The notes under the pieces were generated by a model that saw only the letters and a program-made list of their open reading frames with translations, did no database searches and had not been told where the DNA came from. Shown here piece after piece: positions 58,562-64,000 of a DNA stretch of 64,000 nucleotides. The translations under genes were made by a program, and so were the position numbers. The stretch is from Struthio camelus (lineage: Eukaryota > Chordata > Aves > Struthioniformes > Struthionidae), in contig NC_090953.1 in the NCBI RefSeq assembly GCF_040807025.1, positions 24,102,997 to 24,166,996 of the forward strand, written 5' to 3'. The first letter of the stretch is position 1; every line of letters starts with the position of its first letter.

Positions 58562-61500
58562 GTAACTGAAGTTACTAAATTTGCTTGCTTGGTCTGTTAT
58601 TATTTTAAAGGCACCTAAACTTGAGTTGTAGAGAGTGATGCGCCTCTGTGGTGGAAATGTTCTTTCTGCCTGCTTTCCTGAGGAGGAAATCAAATACTGT
58701 GATTATCACAGTCAACATTTGTCTATTAGGTTTGCTTGGATGAAGAGACACAATTGGCATAAAATCTACTCAACTTAAAAGCTGACTTAAGTCCTACATT
58801 CCCTTGGTTATTCTTGTGCTTTTTGTAATTGCATTTAAAGCTTTCTGTGATATTGCGGTAGGAAGCGCCCTATAAGCAGGGGCAGCGTTTACAAATGCAT
58901 ACGTGAGAAATCCTTGAGAGCCTGCTGATTTCCACACTGGAACGTTTTACTGAAAACTCGAGTTATTCTTAAGTTTATTGTTCCTCTTACACACATGGTT
59001 ATGAAATGCCAAAGTTAATGTTTAATGGAACTGTGTGCTTATCATTTGGAATTTAAACTTGGTGCTTCCAAAATCATATATTCCCCTCTGCGTGCTGCAG
59101 TGAGCAGGTAACATCAATGGTCTAAGGTTGGGCCAGTGACTTAACGCAAATGCCTGTCATAACTCTTCATTAATTAATACTGCTCTAAACACCAAATTAA
59201 TTAATATAAATATCATTGGGAAACAGCTGTGGTCTCTCTAGACTATCAGCTAATTTCTAAGCTGTTTTAGTGCTGGTTTTGACATTTTAAGCTTTACGGA
59301 CAAGGGCTGTGGCTGTGTCAGATGCTCATATGAGGATGCTGCAGCAATAAGCAGTGATTGAGCTGTCAGTGCCTCCTCTCTTACGTGGGCAGAAGCTAGT
59401 AGCAGAGTAACTTCCCTGATGGCCCTTCTTGCTGGGCTGTATATTTTATCCTTGGACCTGTCCAAGTTCTTCCTTAGCAGCTATGAGATTCCTTAACATA
59501 CCCCACCACCACCCTGCTCCCTGGTCGCCCTGTCTTGGAGTAATAGTGGACTCTGCTTAGCCACTGGATTTCTCTGAAGCTCTTCATTTTCTCTAGAGTA
59601 GCAGAAGGAAGCAGCCAAAAAAATGAGTCATATTTGAAGATGGATGGCCGTTTTGTGTGTTACTTTGAACTGCTGCCCAGTGGATTGTTATCATTTGACT
59701 TGGCACGGCTCCCTGCTGCAGGCTGTCTACCTTTGCTGATAAGACGTCTGCTACCAGTAAATAGCCTAAATGTTGGGGTGCTGTTGTGTTCTGTACTCAC
59801 CACTCTCACAACTTAGATCCCACTTTAGGGAGAGGAAGGGAGTTTGTGTGGTTTTGTTTGTTTTTGGTTTGGTTGTTTTTTTTAAGAATCTAGATGTATT
59901 GGCTATTGGTTATGGGGGGGGGATCTTTGAGGGGATCTTCGAGTAATGATTTCTGTGCAGACTTAGTGCAAAGATAACTTTAGATATTCTTGCGTGTCCT
60001 GAAATAGAAATTACAGATCTGGAGAAAGAGTTATGCAAAACATGGCAACTTCCCCTGTACAAGTTAAAATCAAAGCCTTCCTTAAGCTGAAGGAACTGTT
60101 CAATTGACAGCCTAGAGGTGGCATGCTTGCAGCCATGCAGAGCCTGACTGGTAGCGGCTTATATAGCCGAGCTGTGTTTTGCCAGGGTCTGGGCCCTGGC
60201 CTGTGCTGAGCTCTTGCCTCATATGGTACCCAGGTGACCTAGATTTTAGAACTAGCTCAGTTAAGCCTGCACAAGTTACCAGCACCCTTTCAGAGTATGC
60301 TGCGTTTATACCCTCTTATAAAGCCAGCCCAAGCTGCAAGTTGGAGCAGGATTGCCTCAGACCTGCCTAATAAAGAGGATTCAAATCAAGTGCATCTCTT
60401 TCCCTTCCCCAGCCTGCCCTCGCTAACAATTCATGGTGCCATCTTCCAGAAACTGCTCATCTTGCTGCTCTTTTTTGAGAAGACTATACTTAACTGCTTA
60501 GCATTTCCATACCTCTAACAAATCATCCAATTCAGTGCAGCACAAGTTGGTGAGGCAGTATGCCCTGAGGGTCCCCCTGCTACCCCCTGACGGATAGAGA
60601 ACTGCTTTTAGAAGAATATGATGTTTCTCAGGCAAAGCACAGAGTCAACCCTTCAGCAAACCAGATCTGTTATTGGTTGTGTTTGCCGTGCACATATATA
60701 CAAACAAGAAGGTATTTGTAAGAACTTCATAGAAAAGTGAGTAGTGTTTACAGCTGCATCAGCCTTAAAAAAAAAAAGTAAGGCTTGTAGATAAAGAGGG
60801 CAGTACTTATTTTGATGAAACTAAATAATTAAGCACTAAAACAGGCTTTGAAAACTAATCTGAACAGCAGCACTCAGTTACTGGCAGGGGGATGTGACTG
60901 GAGAGAAACATTGTCTCTATCCTGAAGATGCCTGGGATGCTTTCCAGAGAGCTTGGGAATTCTACCTGACCAGCAAACATAAGATCAATTGAATTATTTC
61001 TTTCCTTCTCTATAACCTGTGTGTTCCGCAGGCCAAAAATTGCCAGTTCCTCTCCTAGGAGGTAACTTTGGTATTGTTCCTCTTCCCCCATCCTACTGAC
61101 AGCCTTTCTATTCTGTCTGAGAGAGAATGTAGTTGGTACGCTAAGATGGGTAAAGCGCCCAATACCTAGTTCAATTTGGAGCAGTTCTTCTCAACTTACT
61201 GTTTAGCTGTGGAGTTTGCCACTTAGGTTTCAGAGTCGGGGGAAGGTGCCTGCATGCTACAAAATACACTTTTCCAATGTGCTAGCTGGCCTTATAAAAG
61301 GTGTTACCTCTGTCTAGAAACACTGCCATGCTGGAAGAGCAAGGACAGTCCTTTAACTTTGGCATTTCCTGACTGCAATTTTAATTTTGCATGAACCTTG
61401 CTTTTTGTTTGGTTTAGTTGCTTTTTCTGCCACAGAACAGGGCTTAGTAGCTCCTTTGATACTATTTCCTCCTTCACGTAATTCAGATGTTTGTGTGGTG

Positions 61501-64000
61501 TGTTGTTTTTTTTTTCCCCCCTGCTGATGTGTAGCAGAAAAAGGAACTTCTGAATCCTGTGCAATCTGTATTTCCACCAAAAGCTGTGCAAGGATGGCAT
61601 TAGTGGATGCCTGGTACAGGTCCTTGGTGTAGTGCCTGTGGATTAGGGGGCATTCTTGTCCTGCTGGAGGGGAGGTTACTGCAGTGAGTACCTCTATGAA
61701 CTTGCTTACGGATGCGGACCTCCTTGCATTCAATTATGTGCTGGAAGGAAGAAGGGAAGGGAGATTGCACTTGAATTTCTGCATAATTTCAAAATCGGAG
61801 TTTGCCTTACTTTACACATGACAAAGCAATATGGATTACATACCTTTTTCAGAGTGGCTAGGTTTTGTAAAATCATGGTGGCTGAGTAACAAGGCAGCTT
61901 CCAGTGGCTTTTGGTGATGAAAGCTGCATGAACATAGCATGTTTAGGCCAAAGATGTTGGCACTTCACTGCATGTGTGATCAGAAGCAGAGTTTCGGTAG
62001 AGGATTGCTGATGCATTTTGCTCAGAATGCAAGTTGCTTGGACTTGACTTTACAATCAAAGGAAGCCAATAGCTGTTTATTCCTCTGTGGTATAGCTTAA
62101 GCGGCTTATAGAAATAGTCATCAGCCGTTATGACCTCAATATAATATATGAAAATTTTTTAAGGAAAGTGATTTTGTTGTTGTTGAATCAAATAGCCTAA
62201 AATTGGCAAATACGCCCTTTTAAAGGGTATGTTCTGGGGTAAGTAGAAAGTAAAAACTTCTTGGTTGCATTCCCCTTTAGGAATGTAAATAGTTTTTACT
62301 TTAAAATCCATATTCTGCATAATCTTTAGCTCAAAGCCTTTTGGTAACTGGGTTATAAAACGTGCTTTTTTTTTTTTTTATTCTTCCCTTCTCATTTGTC
62401 AGCTTAATACAAAGGCTTTCCATAAATGTATTTCTGCTCTGGCTGTGCAGAAGCTCCATCCATATCCCCACATTCTTTCTAATACTCATGTTTTTTTCTT
62501 GACTTTTCTCTGTTCCTGCTATTACTGTAAGTAGTTTAAAGAACAAAATGTTTTCACTTAAATGGTTTACCTTGTAACAAGCTAATATTTTTTTTTTCCC
62601 TATTACTCTCATCTTTCTCTCCCACGCCTAGAATTTATCAAGGAGAGAAAATTCAGGCCTGCACATTATGAGACTGTATAGCTATGAACTATACCTATAA
62701 GCAAGGATCATTGTATCACAGCGGTAGTCAAATAGCCTGGCTTCTATGGCCCTATATACTAACAAGTTAGTATGGTATTATAGGATCAGAATTCCTTAAG
62801 TCTAATGTAACTTATCTTGGCCAGATATTCTTCATTGCAAATACAGTTATGCCTTCATTCCATTTCAGAGCAACTGCTTTATTTTTATTGGTTTGTTTTA
62901 CGGAGCCTGATAAGCGTCTCCATTCATCTTTTCTTTTCCCCTTCCCTCCAAAATATTCCCATTGTTAATGAAGCAAAATAGAACAGCATTAACACTAACC
63001 TGGTGTGCATTGCGTGTAGTGGTGACAAATATGGCCTTTAAATCTTTGTATGCAACCAAAGCCCTAAACTGTTAAATACAGATTGTAACGGCTGTACCCC
63101 TGTGAACAGCTACTTTGTGAGAATGCACCACAGACCAGCGTAGCAGAAGTCAGCAGAACGCTTTGAGTGCTCATCATGCCTGATTTGGGAAGCTTCTGAA
63201 TGTATTATGAGTTAATAACTGAAAAATGTATTAAGTTTTGCAACTTGGGCAAACACATCAGAATTCTTATAATTGTAAACAGTTTTCTCAAAAGTCTTCA
63301 AACCACTGCCAATTTCTCTCTTCTCAGAAAACAAAATATTAAGCTAGTTTTTAAATATCAAAATTTTCCAGCAGTTTCTGTAGTAGCTCTAAAAAAAAAA
63401 ATTGCTTTGCAGGTTGTAGAGGCTGTATTGTAACACAAGACTGAAGCAGCCATAGATACTGGCTTTTTCTTTTGAGGGTTTTTGAACAGAAATTTAACAT
63501 AGACGTTTTCCTGCTTGGGTGTGTATTTTAATACTACTCGAGTTCACTACTGATATATAACAGCAGGTTTCACTGTTGCTGTGTGTCGTCATAACAAAGA
63601 CTGAGGCGGTCTGTCTCCTAACTCCTCCTTGTGTGGATTGCTTGGAAATTTTTTTCATTTTTAACTTCCACCAATCCTAAGAGACTACAAAAGATTAATT
63701 TGATGTTAAAAATAAATATTGTAATTTTTCAAAGGAGATAAATTTAACTTAGTAACATACAAAATGACTTCTAAATTAAGGGTGAAAGCAATGGCGGGGG
63801 GGATGAGGACACAAAAACAAGACCCCTTCTCAGACTGTTGCAGCAGGAGAGTGCTGCTGCCAGACAATTAATATACACATGACCTCACCAGATGCACAAG
63901 TCAGAGGAAAGCTAAACTAGATCTATTTGTCATCATCATATAGTTTTAATGTCCAGTTTTTGTTTTTTTTTGGCTAGAAGGATTGATTGTACTTGTTATA
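58562..64000 (+). other. NPTN intron 7, continues past window end
   Basis: I searched this stretch by eye for the remaining tail (AGPMKTNSTNN onward) and found no matching frame or acceptor, so the last exon or exons and the 3' UTR are probably beyond base 64,000. The segment is AT-rich, with homopolymer T/A runs (for example 62,368-62,379). There is no convincing repeat or second gene. In mammals REC114 lies convergently downstream of NPTN, and it is not visible here. Confidence 0.6.

Overview
The window is vertebrate nuclear DNA, most likely from a bird, less securely another sauropsid. The reasons are old CR1 LINE fragments, sparse interspersed repeats, a GC- and CpG-rich upstream flank typical of small avian chromosomes, and a single large gene with spliced exons. 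The only protein-coding gene I can support is neuroplastin (NPTN), on the + strand. Its exons match my memory of the mammalian protein along their whole length, and every splice junction keeps the reading frame.

Layout. Bases 1 to about 10,880 are upstream flank. I see no convincing exon there, only CpG-rich patches, a pair of inverted copies of a GC-rich dispersed repeat (about 3.9 and 5.1 kb) and an old SINE-like fragment. Bases about 10,880 to 11,800 are a CpG island promoter without a TATA box. It has a C-rich minisatellite able to form a G-quadruplex, an E-box and two TCTCGCGAGA-type elements. NPTN then runs from the ATG at 11,277. Exon 1 encodes the signal peptide; exon 2 (35,665-36,012) encodes Ig1; exons 3 and 4 encode Ig2; exon 5 and the first part of exon 6 encode Ig3. 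Exon 6 also carries the transmembrane helix and the start of the tail. A 12-nt microexon at 58,550-58,561 encodes the DDEP tail insert. The last coding exon or exons and the 3' UTR were not found and probably lie beyond base 64,000. Introns hold CR1 fragments, microsatellites and otherwise unannotated sequence.

Function. NPTN is a single-pass immunoglobulin-superfamily glycoprotein of the basigin/embigin family. The layout preserves both known splice switches. Exon 2 is 348 nt with phase 1 at both ends, so including it gives the three-Ig Np65 form and skipping it gives the two-Ig Np55 form. The 12-nt microexon, also phase 1/1, adds or removes four acidic-tail residues.

The most interesting observation is the microexon. 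Its acceptor AG and first seven bases are perfectly complementary to an upstream intronic 9-mer, and its donor lies in a second perfect inverted repeat, so local RNA structure could control its inclusion. I found no novel multi-gene system; the window is otherwise an ordinary long-intron vertebrate gene.
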